Positions 26,631 to 35,959 of a stretch of DNA of 64,000 nucleotides are shown here, one piece after another. Position 1 is the first letter of the stretch, and the number at the start of each line of letters is the position of its first letter. Position numbers and translations under genes: made by a program. The notes below the pieces were generated by a model. The model did no database searches. It worked only from the letters and a program-made list of their open reading frames with translations, and was not told the origin of the DNA. The DNA comes from JBIKWM01 sp044356305 (GTDB taxonomy: Bacteria > Bacteroidota > Bacteroidia > UBA10329): assembly GCA_044356305.1 (NCBI GenBank), contig JBIKWM010000017.1, forward strand, positions 4,898 through 68,897, given 5' to 3'.

Positions 26631-27149
26631 TTATTTTATTTCCAAGGTGAATGTCTCCCAGGCACCTACCTCTGAGCGGTCGGCCACGAGAAGGCCGGGC
26701 ATGGGGGCATCGCCCTCAAATCGGCAGCGCACGTAATTATTTCCTGCGGCCCTTATCGCCACTTTGCCATTGGCCAGTTCCACAATCTCAAAAGTCTCCC
26801 ACTCGGCCACCGAGTCTCGGTTTGCTGCCAGATAATTCCCATTGGCAAAATCAACGCATACGTACTTGCCATTGCCGGCCTTGAGGGCCACACGGCCTCC
26901 GCCAAGGTTGCGCACAGTGAAGGTCTCCCAGTCGCCAACCTGTTCGCGGCTGGCGGTCAATTTGGCCACATCATCTCCCGGAAGGTCCAGGTCTGCGCAC
27001 ACATAACGGCCATTGTCTGCCTTAAGTGCGATCTTGTCGTACTCGATCCCAGGCTGAGGCTCACCTTGTGCGGCCTTCTCGTTTGGAGCTGTGCAGGCTG
27101 TCATCGAAGCCACAAGGGCCAAAGTGGCCATAAAAAAGTACTGTCTCAT
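26631..27149 (-). CDS. fascin-like beta-trefoil lipoprotein
   Basis: A 172-residue lipoprotein: MRQYFFMATLALVASMTAC gives the lipobox SMTAC. The rest consists of three ~43-47-residue repeats, each with a (V/I)A(L/I)(K/R)AxxxxYV strand and a WETF strand (GDWETFTV, AEWETFEI, GAWETFTL). That three-fold pattern is a single beta-trefoil like the fascin/actin-crosslinking fold, which in bacteria usually binds carbohydrate. It ends 7 bp before the alpha/beta-hydrolase start. Ligand unknown. Confidence 0.85.
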   Translation of the reverse strand: MRQYFFMATLALVASMTACTAPNEKAAQGEPQPGIEYDKIALKADNGRYVCADLDLPGDDVAKLTASREQVGDWETFTVRNLGGGRVALKAGNGKYVCVDFANGNYLAANRDSVAEWETFEIVELANGKVAIRAAGNNYVRCRFEGDAPMPGLLVADRSEVGAWETFTLEIK

Positions 27150-27248
27150 AGGGTCAAAGTTTGATGAGCGCGAATTTGATACATCTGAGCGGTCTTTTCA
27201 CATAGGGTTGATCATGGGTGATTATCCTTGCCCCAAAGCCATTGCACT

Positions 27249-28604
27249 ATGAGACTGCTCATCATCCTGCTGTTTGTCCTTGTTAGTTCGGGCGAGACAT
27301 TCGCGCAATTGGCCGCAGGGCCTATGGTAGGTCATGTGGCCATGCGCGAGGCCAATATCTGGCTCCAGACCGATGGCCCAGGTCAGGAGGTGATGGTGAC
27401 CGCCATGCGCACGGGCGACCCCGACACAACACAGATCAGGGCCATGGCCCTTGTTTCGGGGCCGTATGCCGCGTTCAGCACTACACCCTTGAAGGTGGAT
27501 GTAGGTGTGTCAGACAGCCGCACGGGCAATGTGCTGAAGTTTGCCTTGGTGGGCCTCGAACCGGGGCAGCGCTACACCTACCGCATCTGGGTCAATGGCA
27601 GACCGTTGAAGCTTGACCATCCGTCTCAGTTCTCTACGCAGAGCCTTTGGCAGCACCGCAACGATGCACCGGATTTCTCATTCCTTGCCGGGAGCTGCAC
27701 ATACGTGAATGAAGAGGCCTATGACCGTCCGGGCAAACCGTACGGGGGCGACTACGGCATTTTCGCAGCCATGAACCTGGAGGAGGCCGACATGATGCTC
27801 TGGCTTGGCGACAACACCTACCTGCGGGAGGCTGACTGGGACAGCAGAAGCGGCATACTGCACCGTTTCTCGCATTCGCGTGCATTGAAGGAGGCCCGCC
27901 CGTTGCTGGCGCGTATGCCCAACTATGCCATCTGGGACGACCACGACCACGGCCCCAACGACAGCGACCGCAGTTACCCCCTTAGACAGACCACCTTAGA
28001 GGCGTTCAACCTGTTCTGGGCCAATCCTTCGGCTGATGCTACGGGCGAGGGCGGTATCACCACCTCATTCCGTTTCAACGACTGCGATTTTTTTCTGCTC
28101 GACAACCGTTGGTTCCGTTCGGCACCCGATAGCACTGGACAAATCCTTGGCGAGGCCCAGATCCATTGGCTCATGGAGGCCCTGCGCTTCAGCGATGCGC
28201 CATTTAAGTTCGTCTGTGTGGGCGGACAGGTGCTCAATACCGCTGAGGTGTACGAGAACCATGCGGTGTTTGCCAAGGAAAGACGGAGGTTGCTGCACCA
28301 GATTGATTCGTTGCACATTCGAAACGTGGTTTTCCTGAGTGGAGACCGGCACCACAGCGAAGTGAGCCGTTACATAGGCCCGAACGGCACGGTTATCCAT
28401 GATTTTACCATTTCACCGCTCACATCCAGAGCAAGCGAGAAACCGAAAGTGGAGACAAACCTCAATCAGGTGCCCGGCTCTTATTTCGCGCAGCGCAATT
28501 TCGGATCATTGAATATTCATGGCCCGCGCAAAGCCAGAGAACTGACTTTGAAACTGAAAGATGTGGAAGGCAAAGAGCTGTACAGCTTTGTGCTGAAGCA
28601 ATGA
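27249..28604 (+). CDS. PhoD-like metallophosphatase, exported
   Basis: A 451-residue secreted phosphodiesterase/alkaline phosphatase of the PhoD group. Start 27249 gives signal peptide MRLLIILLFVLVSSGETFAQ. An N-terminal fibronectin-like domain (GLEPGQRYTYRIWVNG) precedes the metallophosphatase core: FLAGSCTYVNE, LWLGDNTYL (metal Asp/Asn), IWDDHDHGPNDSD (the PhoD signature) and LSGDRHHSEVS (His metal ligands). PhoD enzymes release phosphate from phosphodiesters in the periplasm or outside the cell. No T9SS sorting domain is evident. It is monocistronic; regulation was not visible. Confidence 0.92.
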   Translation: MRLLIILLFVLVSSGETFAQLAAGPMVGHVAMREANIWLQTDGPGQEVMVTAMRTGDPDTTQIRAMALVSGPYAAFSTTPLKVDVGVSDSRTGNVLKFALVGLEPGQRYTYRIWVNGRPLKLDHPSQFSTQSLWQHRNDAPDFSFLAGSCTYVNEEAYDRPGKPYGGDYGIFAAMNLEEADMMLWLGDNTYLREADWDSRSGILHRFSHSRALKEARPLLARMPNYAIWDDHDHGPNDSDRSYPLRQTTLEAFNLFWANPSADATGEGGITTSFRFNDCDFFLLDNRWFRSAPDSTGQILGEAQIHWLMEALRFSDAPFKFVCVGGQVLNTAEVYENHAVFAKERRRLLHQIDSLHIRNVVFLSGDRHHSEVSRYIGPNGTVIHDFTISPLTSRASEKPKVETNLNQVPGSYFAQRNFGSLNIHGPRKARELTLKLKDVEGKELYSFVLKQ

Positions 28605-28708
28605 GCTATCTCTCATGGCAATGCCACATTCTCTCAATTAGGGAATGATATCCATGTCCATGACCTCTGCGATCATTTACAGATGAAAGACCAGGCTCAG
28701 AGAATCTC

Positions 28709-30349
28709 TCAGTTACAGACCACAAGCCTTTGGCCCATAATGAGGCCGTTTATTTCGGCCCGGACCATATAGATGCCACGGGGCAAGGTGCTTACGTCCA
28801 ATTGACTGCGGCCCTGGGCAATTCTCTTGTTCCATAGCTCACGGCCCGTGGCATCAATCAGAGTGAAATCGGCATCTGACGCAAGGTCGATATTCACTGT
28901 ACCATTGGTCGGGTTGGGCCAGAGTAGGAGAGGGGAGGCCACATGTGTTTCGCTGATCGCTGTGACCTGACCATTGATGTCGAGCTTATAGGCATAGATG
29001 TCGAAATCGCCACTGCGTTTGTCCTGAAACGAGAAGATGGAGCCACCATTGCCATCGCTCACATTCTTCACATTGGTCTGGTTATCTGTGGCAATGCCAA
29101 CAGGCAGCCCCCCTGTTGCCCATGCCACGTTGCCACCGGTGGTGATGCGTTGGGCATACACATCCCAGATGCCGGCCACCGAGTCCTGCCAACAGACTAT
29201 TGCACCACCTTGCCCATCGCCCACGGCATTCGGGTTGTTCTGGTTGCGTGCCGAACTAGAGATCAGCACACCGTTCGCGGCCCACTGGGCGGCTCCGCTG
29301 GCGTTCAGTTTCTGTGAATAGATGTTGACCTTGGTAGTGCGGCCGTCCTTCCAACTGATTATCAGCTCACCGTTGGTCATGCCTTCACTCGTCATATCAA
29401 TGGCACTCTGGTTGCCGGCCGTGGCGCATACGTCCACTCCGGCTGCGCCCCATTGCGCGGCCCCGCTCCCATTGATCTTCTGCGCTTTCACATCATATCC
29501 GTTGCTGTTGGTGTTCTGTTGCCATGCTATCACAGTGCTGCCATCGCTTGTCACCTCCAGTTTGGGGTTGCTCTGTGTGTCGGTGGCGGTGGCCACGGTA
29601 ACGCCATCGGTGGCCCATTGGGGCGTGCCGCTGGCATTGAGCATCTGTGCGTAGATCACATAGTACTGTCCGTTGCGCTTATCCTGCCATGTGTAGGTGG
29701 TATTGCCGTTGCCCGTTGTGCCAAGGCGTTGATTTATCTGGCTCTGTGCTGCGACACAGATAGCCACTCCGCCAGTGGTCCATTGGGCGATACCGCTGCT
29801 GTTCAACTTCTGGGCGTAGATGTCCCAATTGCCGTTTATGGAGTCCTCCCAGGCTACCACTACTTCTCCTACACCGACCGCCTCAACACGCGGATTTCCC
29901 TGATTTGCGGCCTTCGAAACCACTGCCACGCCATCAGCGTCCCATTGTACCGCACCGTTGGCACTCACACGCTGGGCATAGATGTCACGGTCGCCATTGC
30001 GCCAGTCCTGCCAAACAATCACGGCACCGCCTGCACCATCGGCCACCAGCACGGGTGACGATTGATCGGCCACATTCGCGCATACGGCCAGCCCGTCATT
30101 GCTCCATAATGTGTTGCCGTCAGCATCTACGCGTTGCACATAGATGTCGGCCAAGTTCTGGTTCACATCGTCTCTGAAATCGACCCAGGTAATAATGGCG
30201 CCACCTGCACCATCGCTCACCAGACGGGCATCCTGCTGGTCCTGTGGCTTGCTGGCCACCAGATTGTTCACGGCCGGGTCAGCATTCCACTGTGCCATGG
30301 TCTGAATGGTCATTCCGAGCCAAACGAGTGTTGTAAATGTCTTGCTCAT
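28709..30349 (-). CDS. secreted ~50-residue-repeat protein with T9SS sorting domain
   Basis: A 546-residue exported protein. Start 30349 gives MSKTFTTLVWLGMTIQTMAQ as leader. The body is about eight ~52-residue repeats, each with an NQxNPxxxxDGxGGxIVxWQD strand and a DIYAQKLNxxGxxQWxxxG strand, consistent with a beta-propeller or beta-solenoid. The final ~80 residues begin LLWPNPTNGT and contain GRELWNKR and LPRGIYMVRAE, a T9SS type A domain. Function unknown; probably surface exposed. Confidence 0.88.
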   Translation of the reverse strand: MSKTFTTLVWLGMTIQTMAQWNADPAVNNLVASKPQDQQDARLVSDGAGGAIITWVDFRDDVNQNLADIYVQRVDADGNTLWSNDGLAVCANVADQSSPVLVADGAGGAVIVWQDWRNGDRDIYAQRVSANGAVQWDADGVAVVSKAANQGNPRVEAVGVGEVVVAWEDSINGNWDIYAQKLNSSGIAQWTTGGVAICVAAQSQINQRLGTTGNGNTTYTWQDKRNGQYYVIYAQMLNASGTPQWATDGVTVATATDTQSNPKLEVTSDGSTVIAWQQNTNSNGYDVKAQKINGSGAAQWGAAGVDVCATAGNQSAIDMTSEGMTNGELIISWKDGRTTKVNIYSQKLNASGAAQWAANGVLISSSARNQNNPNAVGDGQGGAIVCWQDSVAGIWDVYAQRITTGGNVAWATGGLPVGIATDNQTNVKNVSDGNGGSIFSFQDKRSGDFDIYAYKLDINGQVTAISETHVASPLLLWPNPTNGTVNIDLASDADFTLIDATGRELWNKRIAQGRSQLDVSTLPRGIYMVRAEINGLIMGQRLVVCN

Positions 30350-30451
30350 GATTGATTGTTGAGTGTCGATTGATGTCATGTCACTTTCGATGGTTCAATA
30401 TCCTGATTCCCTAAGATCTCAATTGAATAGGAACAATTTGACCGAACTTTG

Positions 30452-31141
30452 TTAACTCTTCTTCTCCTTCTTTTTCCACCATGCCTTCGGCAGATCGTAC
30501 CTCAGACCTGTCAGAAGGGCCCATGTCACATCGGATGAAGGTTCATCGAGGCGAGGCTGATGGAAAGCGCCCACTTCGAGCGTAAATCCCTTTGGCAGGT
30601 TGAATCCAAAGGTGAGTTGGGTCCTGATCCTTCGGAAATTGCCAGTCATTTCGGTGATGGCGAACATCGGTTCGGTGGAGAGGTCAGCTTCAACTTTCTT
30701 GTGCAGTTTGAAGCCAAGTCCCACCTTGAGGCGTATCTGGTGCCGGTCAGGATATTGGCCTATCTCGCCCCAGGCCTGCAAGGCGTGTTGATACTGATAA
30801 CGGAGTTTGCCACTAACAGTGAGTTTCTTCAGTAATTTCTTCTCGCTCGCTACGCCTATTGAATATCGGAAATTGTCCCATTGTCGCGATGTGCCGTAGC
30901 GCAGCTCTCCCTCCACATCAAGATATTTGTGTGCCTTGTAGCTTAAGTCGGCTGTAAGGTAACTGGCCTGAAAAGCGCTCATATTGTGGTCGATACGAAT
31001 CTGATATCCCAAGGTGAGTGTGAAGCCCTTGGGCAGATCCTGCCGAACCGATAACGCCCCGCGATACTGCAGGTCGTGTTGAGCCATTGCCCCAAAAGGA
31101 AGCAGAAGCAAGAGTGCCAGCACGCACTTCTCAGTCCTCAT
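30452..31141 (-). CDS. DUF2490-family outer-membrane beta-barrel protein
   Basis: A 229-residue protein. Start 31141 gives signal peptide MRTEKCVLALLLLLPFGAMAQ. The mature chain alternates amphipathic beta strands (GFTLTLGYQIRIDH, YLTADLSYKAHKYLDVEGELRYG, KLRYQYQHA) and resembles DUF2490 porin-like barrels. It is the last gene of a four-gene operon; its start overlaps the DUF4956 gene by 11 bp. In that context it could be the outer-membrane component or a passive channel. Function is not established. Confidence 0.82.
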   Translation of the reverse strand: MRTEKCVLALLLLLPFGAMAQHDLQYRGALSVRQDLPKGFTLTLGYQIRIDHNMSAFQASYLTADLSYKAHKYLDVEGELRYGTSRQWDNFRYSIGVASEKKLLKKLTVSGKLRYQYQHALQAWGEIGQYPDRHQIRLKVGLGFKLHKKVEADLSTEPMFAITEMTGNFRRIRTQLTFGFNLPKGFTLEVGAFHQPRLDEPSSDVTWALLTGLRYDLPKAWWKKKEKKS

Positions 31142-31772
31142 CGCTGTCGGCCGCCAGGGCAGTGGGCGAGTCGTTGGTCTCTGCGTTGTAAAAGGCATAG
31201 ATGCGCGAAGAGTCGCGGAAAAAATCGATGCGTTGTATCTCTACTTTGTGGATGTTGAGGCCGGTGCGCTGTTTCAGATCGGCAAGCAGTTCTTCTCTAC
31301 GGTCGGGTACAAGCAGGTCGTTGCGGTCGTACACAATCTCTTTGTAGTTCTCGTGAATGATGTGCATGCGGTAATCGACCACGTAGGCGAATCCGGCTAC
31401 GAAAACGTTTGCCAGTATCAGAAGCACGAACGAATCGCCATCAAGGGAAGTGAGCGAATTGATGATGCCCAATGTGACGCTTATGAAGAAGTAGCCCATT
31501 TCGCGCACTGGCACCGTTACAGTACGGTAGCGCAGGATGCTGAATATGGCGAACAGTCCGAACGCGAAACCCATTTTGAGCTTAGCGGTGCTGAGCAGGA
31601 AGCAGATGAGAAAGTTGATGATATTGAACAGCAGGAAGGTGAACAGGAAATCGCGGTTCCTTCGCAGCGGATAGTACAGACCCCGCACTATGAGGATGAT
31701 AGACGCGAGGTTTATACCGAATCGCAGGCTGAATTCGGAAATGCCTTCCAATTGGGCTATGTACTCAAGCAT
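31131..31772 (-). CDS. DUF4956 membrane protein
   Basis: A 213-residue inner-membrane protein with three to four hydrophobic segments: residues ~20-37 (NLASIILIVRGLYY), ~43-60 (FLFTFLLFNIINFLICFLL), ~66-80 and ~99-130. These are followed by a soluble C-terminal ~80 residues with REELLADLKQRTGL. The pattern fits DUF4956, which I recall as often encoded next to VTC polyphosphate-polymerase-domain proteins. Here it overlaps both the upstream VTC gene (8 bp) and the downstream DUF2490 gene (11 bp), so translation is coupled. Confidence 0.85.
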   Translation of the reverse strand: MLEYIAQLEGISEFSLRFGINLASIILIVRGLYYPLRRNRDFLFTFLLFNIINFLICFLLSTAKLKMGFAFGLFAIFSILRYRTVTVPVREMGYFFISVTLGIINSLTSLDGDSFVLLILANVFVAGFAYVVDYRMHIIHENYKEIVYDRNDLLVPDRREELLADLKQRTGLNIHKVEIQRIDFFRDSSRIYAFYNAETNDSPTALAADSDED

Positions 31773-32562
31773 GGGTATGGGTTTCTTTATCGTTCAATGT
31801 GAAGATCCTGCGCATCTTGGCCTTAAAGGCGTTTGTCTTGGCACCATCGTGCAACATGGCCACTGCTACTGAGTATTTGCTCATGCCCATGGGCCGAATG
31901 CCCATGTTCTTCATCAGACTGATGACGGGGCTTCCGCCTTTGTGGTTATCGGTCTTCACCTCGGCTATCACAATGTTAGGCAGGCCAAGATGCTTATCGC
32001 CTTGGCGGAAATTGAGGCCCACGTCAATGGTCACTCGCTCACATCCATCGGACCTCACCAAAGTGGCGCGGCCATATTCCACGTCCATGGTGGGCAGCAG
32101 TGTATGGCCTTCAATGCTGAAGGCGTTTAGCAGTTCGGTCTCAGCTCCGTTCACACGGTCGGGAATGTCGGTAATTGGGATGCGCACCTTGTCGGTTCGC
32201 AGTCCGCGCACCTTTCGCTTCACCTCAAAGAACATGGCTCCGCTCTGCAGATAGTGGCGGTAGCGCACCTTGGTACGGTTAGGTTTGCCGTTGTGGTGGT
32301 CGCGGTACATGTTTAGCCCCTCGGTGTCAAAGTACAAGGTGCGATAGGGCGATACCCGCGCTCCCTCCACCTCCAGACTGCGGTAATGTTGGCTCAGCTG
32401 ATCTAACATCACCCCCAGTTGACCTATGTGGAACACAAACTTCCGATCGACCCGGTTCATGAGCCGCACAGCCTCCATCTCCTCCAGCGAGATAGGGCTG
32501 TACCTGGCCAATGAGGCCTCGGCAACTGCCCGAGCGTCCAAGAAGGTCTGGGTACCTTGCAT
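31765..32562 (-). CDS. VTC/polyphosphate polymerase domain protein
   Basis: A 265-residue catalytic-type VTC tunnel domain. I chose the start at 32562 because it overlaps the preceding stop as TGATG. Signature basic and acidic clusters of the beta-tunnel are present in order: NRVDRKFVFH, RTLYFDTEGLNMYRDH, KVRYRHYLQSG, FFEVKRKVRG, VIAEVKTDN and GMSKYSVA; these correspond to the Lys, Arg and Glu residues lining the eukaryotic VTC4 tunnel. VTC4 makes polyphosphate from ATP, and bacterial relatives are mostly untested. Operon with DUF4956 and DUF2490 proteins implies envelope-associated polymer synthesis or handling, which is inference. Confidence 0.9.
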   Translation of the reverse strand: MQGTQTFLDARAVAEASLARYSPISLEEMEAVRLMNRVDRKFVFHIGQLGVMLDQLSQHYRSLEVEGARVSPYRTLYFDTEGLNMYRDHHNGKPNRTKVRYRHYLQSGAMFFEVKRKVRGLRTDKVRIPITDIPDRVNGAETELLNAFSIEGHTLLPTMDVEYGRATLVRSDGCERVTIDVGLNFRQGDKHLGLPNIVIAEVKTDNHKGGSPVISLMKNMGIRPMGMSKYSVAVAMLHDGAKTNAFKAKMRRIFTLNDKETHTHA

Positions 32563-32957
32563 CAATCTTTGATCACAAAATCGGGGAGAATGGCTTCCTG
32601 GTCTGTCTCGGTCAGCTCTATCTGTTGTGTAACAGCTGATGTACCAAAAGCGCATGTGTCACATTTTGTGAATGCCCATACGCTATACTCACCTTTCTGG
32701 AGTCCTTTGAACGCGAACGACCCATCGGGGCCTGTGCGTACATCATCATCGGGAGTGGTGCCGCCCCCGTAGCTGATGTACACGCGAACATCGCCTACGT
32801 ATCCGCTGTCTATCAATACGTTGACCGAATTGTAGTCATACCCGTACACCTTCCCGCTTATGCTGGCCAGGCCGCCTTTGCCCGGATCCTTCTCGCACGC
32901 AACCCACCCAGTCATCCCTATTATCAAAAGAGCTAGAAGTGGTTTAGCTGTGTTCAT
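32562..32957 (-). CDS. small lipoprotein with carboxypeptidase-regulatory-like domain
   Basis: A 131-residue lipoprotein. MNTAKPLLALLIIGMTGWVAC gives the lipobox WVAC. The mature part is one beta-sandwich of the CarboxypepD_reg/Cna-B type: ISGKVYGYDYNSVNV, TGPDGSFAFKGLQKGEYSVWAF. A frame open from 32972 adds five residues; the ATG at 32957 places the leader correctly. It opens the four-gene operon and its stop shares one base with the VTC gene start. Likely an accessory envelope component. Confidence 0.8.
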   Translation of the reverse strand: MNTAKPLLALLIIGMTGWVACEKDPGKGGLASISGKVYGYDYNSVNVLIDSGYVGDVRVYISYGGGTTPDDDVRTGPDGSFAFKGLQKGEYSVWAFTKCDTCAFGTSAVTQQIELTETDQEAILPDFVIKD

Positions 32958-33267
32958 CTCAGAGTGTTTCATTGAATAGTGATGATGCCGTGAGCGACAT
33001 CAGCCATGCGTGGCAAGTATACCTCAGGATAGCTTTCGCACTTGATATTGCGTAACATTCAGTTAACATGAGCTGTGAACAAAGCCCCATTCGTTTCACA
33101 GCTGGCCATGCTGAGAGTAGTTTCAACGATTGACCAGGCTAGTTATTCAGGATACTAATGGGTTATTGCCGCTTTGCGGTCATTTCACAGCACAAACGTA
33201 TCGGCTAGTTTGGCTAGGACTATTACAGATAAAAGACGGATATTAACAAGATGGGGTGGGGAATGGG
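32958..33267. other. intergenic region upstream of the VTC operon
   Basis: 310 bp separating the operon start from the 3' end of hemH. It must contain the operon promoter, and an AT-rich stretch lies around 33040-33070, but no clear motif, small gene or terminator was recognised. Confidence 0.4.
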
Positions 33268-34296
33268 TCAGCCTTGGCGTACCAGGTCCACCACAGCTTT
33301 GACCCAGAGAGGATGTGAATTGAGGCTCTCAACCAGTTGAAGGTGCTGACCTCCATTCTCTTTAAATATCTCGAGGTACTCGTGGCCTATTTCAATGGTG
33401 GTCTCAAGGCAGTCGGCCACAAATGCGGGAGAGAAAACAAGTAGCTTTTTACAACCTTTCTTGGCTTTTTCCTCCACCACTTTGTCGCTGAAAGGCTCAA
33501 GCCAGTTCTTATCCAGCCGCGATTGGAAGCAGACTGTGTACCGGTCTTGAGCTATACCGAGTCCGGCTGCGATTCTACGTGCTGTCTCGTAGCATGTGGC
33601 CTTGTAGCAGAAGTGGTTGGTGTGGGTCACCTCGGTCTCGCAATCGTGTCCTTCGCACAGACCATTGTCGTACACTTTATCTACCTGCCGCACCGGAAGC
33701 CCGTGGAAACTGAAAAGCACGTGGTCGTAGTCCTCATGCCGATACTCTTTACCCCTTTCAATGAATGCCTCAATGAATCCGGGTCTATCGTAGAACTGGC
33801 TTATGAGCCTTAACTCCGGGATCACCCACCAACGGCTCATAATCTGCATAACAGCCTGATTCACGGTTCCTGTGCTGGCTGATGCATACTGTGGGTAGAG
33901 CGGTACCACGATGATCCTGTCCAGATTGAGCCTGCGGAGACCTTCAAGCACCGAACCCAAGCTAGGATTCTGGTACCTCATGGCCAGTTCAACCTTAAAT
34001 GTCGGACCCAGTTGCTCCTGAACCGCATCGCGCAGGGCGTTTCCATGCAGCATCAGTGGCGAACCCTTGTCAGTCCACAACATACTATAAATCTTTGCGG
34101 ACTTCGGTGCTCTGAAGGGTACGATGATGCCATTGACCAGCAGCTTACGCCAAAGCCATGGCAGATCGATCACACGCGGGTCGTTCAGGAATTCAGATAG
34201 ATAGCGCCTCACATCGGACACCGAAGGGCTATCGGGTGTGCCCACATTTACGAGCAATACGCCCGTATTAGGTCTAATTGAATCGGTCGCCTCCAT
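33268..34296 (-). CDS. hemH: ferrochelatase
   Basis: A 342-residue enzyme inserting ferrous iron into protoporphyrin IX in the last step of heme synthesis. Family landmarks: GVLLVNVGTPDSPSVSDVRRYLSEFL at the N-terminus, the active-site His in FSFHGLPVRQ, and the conserved Glu in FVADCLETTIEIGHEY. Several Cys (GLCEGHDCETE, CYKATCYETA) lie in the middle. Length is standard for bacteria. It starts 3 bp after the lpdA stop on the same strand, so the two are probably co-transcribed. Confidence 0.96.
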   Translation of the reverse strand: MEATDSIRPNTGVLLVNVGTPDSPSVSDVRRYLSEFLNDPRVIDLPWLWRKLLVNGIIVPFRAPKSAKIYSMLWTDKGSPLMLHGNALRDAVQEQLGPTFKVELAMRYQNPSLGSVLEGLRRLNLDRIIVVPLYPQYASASTGTVNQAVMQIMSRWWVIPELRLISQFYDRPGFIEAFIERGKEYRHEDYDHVLFSFHGLPVRQVDKVYDNGLCEGHDCETEVTHTNHFCYKATCYETARRIAAGLGIAQDRYTVCFQSRLDKNWLEPFSDKVVEEKAKKGCKKLLVFSPAFVADCLETTIEIGHEYLEIFKENGGQHLQLVESLNSHPLWVKAVVDLVRQG

Positions 34297-34299
34297 GCC

Positions 34300-35700
34300 T
34301 TAACTGTGTATGGCACGATCGGCAGTTGCAGCCAGACAGGCCTCTTTGAACCCTTCGGTGTAAGTGGGGTGTGCGTGGCTGATGCGCGCCACGTCCTCGG
34401 CACTGGCCCTGAATTCCATGGCAAGCACAGCCTCAGCTATCACGTCAGCAGCACGTGCGCCTATCATGTGCACGCCAAGTATCTCATCAGTTTGCTCGTG
34501 GGCCAGCACTTTTACGAAACCATCTGTGTCCATGCTTGCGCGCGACCGGCCCAAGGCCCTCATCTGAAAACTACCAACTTTATAGGGTATGCTGGCCCCT
34601 TTAAGTTCTTCTTCTGTCTTGCCCACCGCAGCCACTTCGGGCCATGTGTACACTACACCAGGAATCAGATCATAGTTGATGTGAGGTTTTTGCCCGGCTA
34701 TTGTTTCGGCCACAAGCACAGCTTCTTCCTCGGCCTTATGGGCTAGCATTGCACCACGTACCACGTCACCTATGGCGTAGATTCCAGGCACAGAGGTCTC
34801 CAGATGTCCGTTGACAGGGATTCGACCCCGGTCGTCTGGGCTCAATCCTATCTTCTCAAGACCCAGATTGTCTGTGTAAGGTCTGCGGCCCACACTCACC
34901 AGGCAATAATCGCCCTCGAGCACTAATTCAATGCCCTTGGCATCATCGGCTTTCACAGTTACAGCCTTGCCTTTCGCCTTCACTTCCTTCACTTTGTGAC
35001 TGAGGTAGAATTTCATGCCCAGTTTCTTGAGCACACGCTGCAGTTCCTTTCCCAGAGCGCGGTCCATTGTGGGAATGATGGCGTCCATGAATTCAACCAC
35101 GCTCACTTCGCTGCCCAGGCGCGCATACACCGAACCCAGTTCCAACCCGATCACTCCACCACCAATAATGATCAAGTGTTTCGGTATTTCGCTCAGATTC
35201 AACGCCTCGGTGCTGGTAATAACTCTCTTTTTATCAATGGTGATAAACGGCAACGAGGTGGGTTTAGACCCAGTTGCAATAATCACTTTCTCGGTGCTCA
35301 CCTTGGTCTTAGAGCCATCAGCTCCAGTTACTTCAACTGTATTGCGGTCAACAAACGATCCGTGTCCGTGATGCACATCTACCTTATTCTTTTTCATCAG
35401 AAAGGCGATGCCATCGTTGTTCTGCTTCACAACTTCGGCCTTTCGGGCTGTCATCTGCCTGATGTCAGGTCGCACATCAGTAATTCTGATGCCATGCTCA
35501 GCAAAGGTGTGACTCGCATTGTGGTAATGTTCTGATGAGTCGAGCAGTGCCTTGCTCGGTATGCAACCCACATTGAGGCAGGTGCCACCCAGGGTAGGGT
35601 AACGTTCAATCAATGCCACCTTCATACCCAACTGGGCGCACCGGATGGCGGCCACATAACCACCAGGGCCACTGCCAATCACCGTCACATCGTATCTCAT
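34300..35700 (-). CDS. lpdA: dihydrolipoyl dehydrogenase
   Basis: A 466-residue FAD-dependent E3 component of 2-oxoacid dehydrogenase complexes. The FAD-binding GSGPGGYVAAIR is at residues 9-20, the redox disulfide in GGTCLNVGC (Cys41 and Cys46), the NAD-binding GGGVIGLELGSVYARLG in mid-chain, and the C-terminal catalytic His/Glu in HAHPTYTEGF. Everything expected is present. It is the first gene of an lpdA-hemH pair. E1 and E2 genes are not in the window. Confidence 0.97.
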   Translation of the reverse strand: MRYDVTVIGSGPGGYVAAIRCAQLGMKVALIERYPTLGGTCLNVGCIPSKALLDSSEHYHNASHTFAEHGIRITDVRPDIRQMTARKAEVVKQNNDGIAFLMKKNKVDVHHGHGSFVDRNTVEVTGADGSKTKVSTEKVIIATGSKPTSLPFITIDKKRVITSTEALNLSEIPKHLIIIGGGVIGLELGSVYARLGSEVSVVEFMDAIIPTMDRALGKELQRVLKKLGMKFYLSHKVKEVKAKGKAVTVKADDAKGIELVLEGDYCLVSVGRRPYTDNLGLEKIGLSPDDRGRIPVNGHLETSVPGIYAIGDVVRGAMLAHKAEEEAVLVAETIAGQKPHINYDLIPGVVYTWPEVAAVGKTEEELKGASIPYKVGSFQMRALGRSRASMDTDGFVKVLAHEQTDEILGVHMIGARAADVIAEAVLAMEFRASAEDVARISHAHPTYTEGFKEACLAATADRAIHS

Positions 35701-35781
35701 TGCTTAGCGAACTTTATTTTTTGGGGGCGCAAAGTTGGCAACGGACGTGTGCCGCAGATGTTCGCTGTAACATGAAAATGG

Positions 35782-35809
35782 AAAGGGGTGCCTGACCGGG
35801 CACCCCTTT
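35782..35809 (-). terminator. GC-rich hairpin downstream of the small acidic-tail gene
   Basis: The stem AAAGGGGTGCC/GGCACCCCTTT with a 6-base loop lies between the small ORF at 35960 and lpdA. On the minus strand only a short T stretch follows, so it may be a weak terminator or attenuator. Short direct repeats containing AAACCTT lie between 35850 and 35905. Confidence 0.55.
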
Positions 35810-35959
35810 CACCTTGACATCGGCCTCTGCATCGGGACGACAAGGAAGGGAAACCTTGAAACCTTCCTCTATCGGGCAATGGTGGAAAACCTTAAAACCA
35901 CCTGCCTATGTGTTTGTGACGGACCAGGTCACTTGCTCCCGATTCGCGGGCCAATTCTG

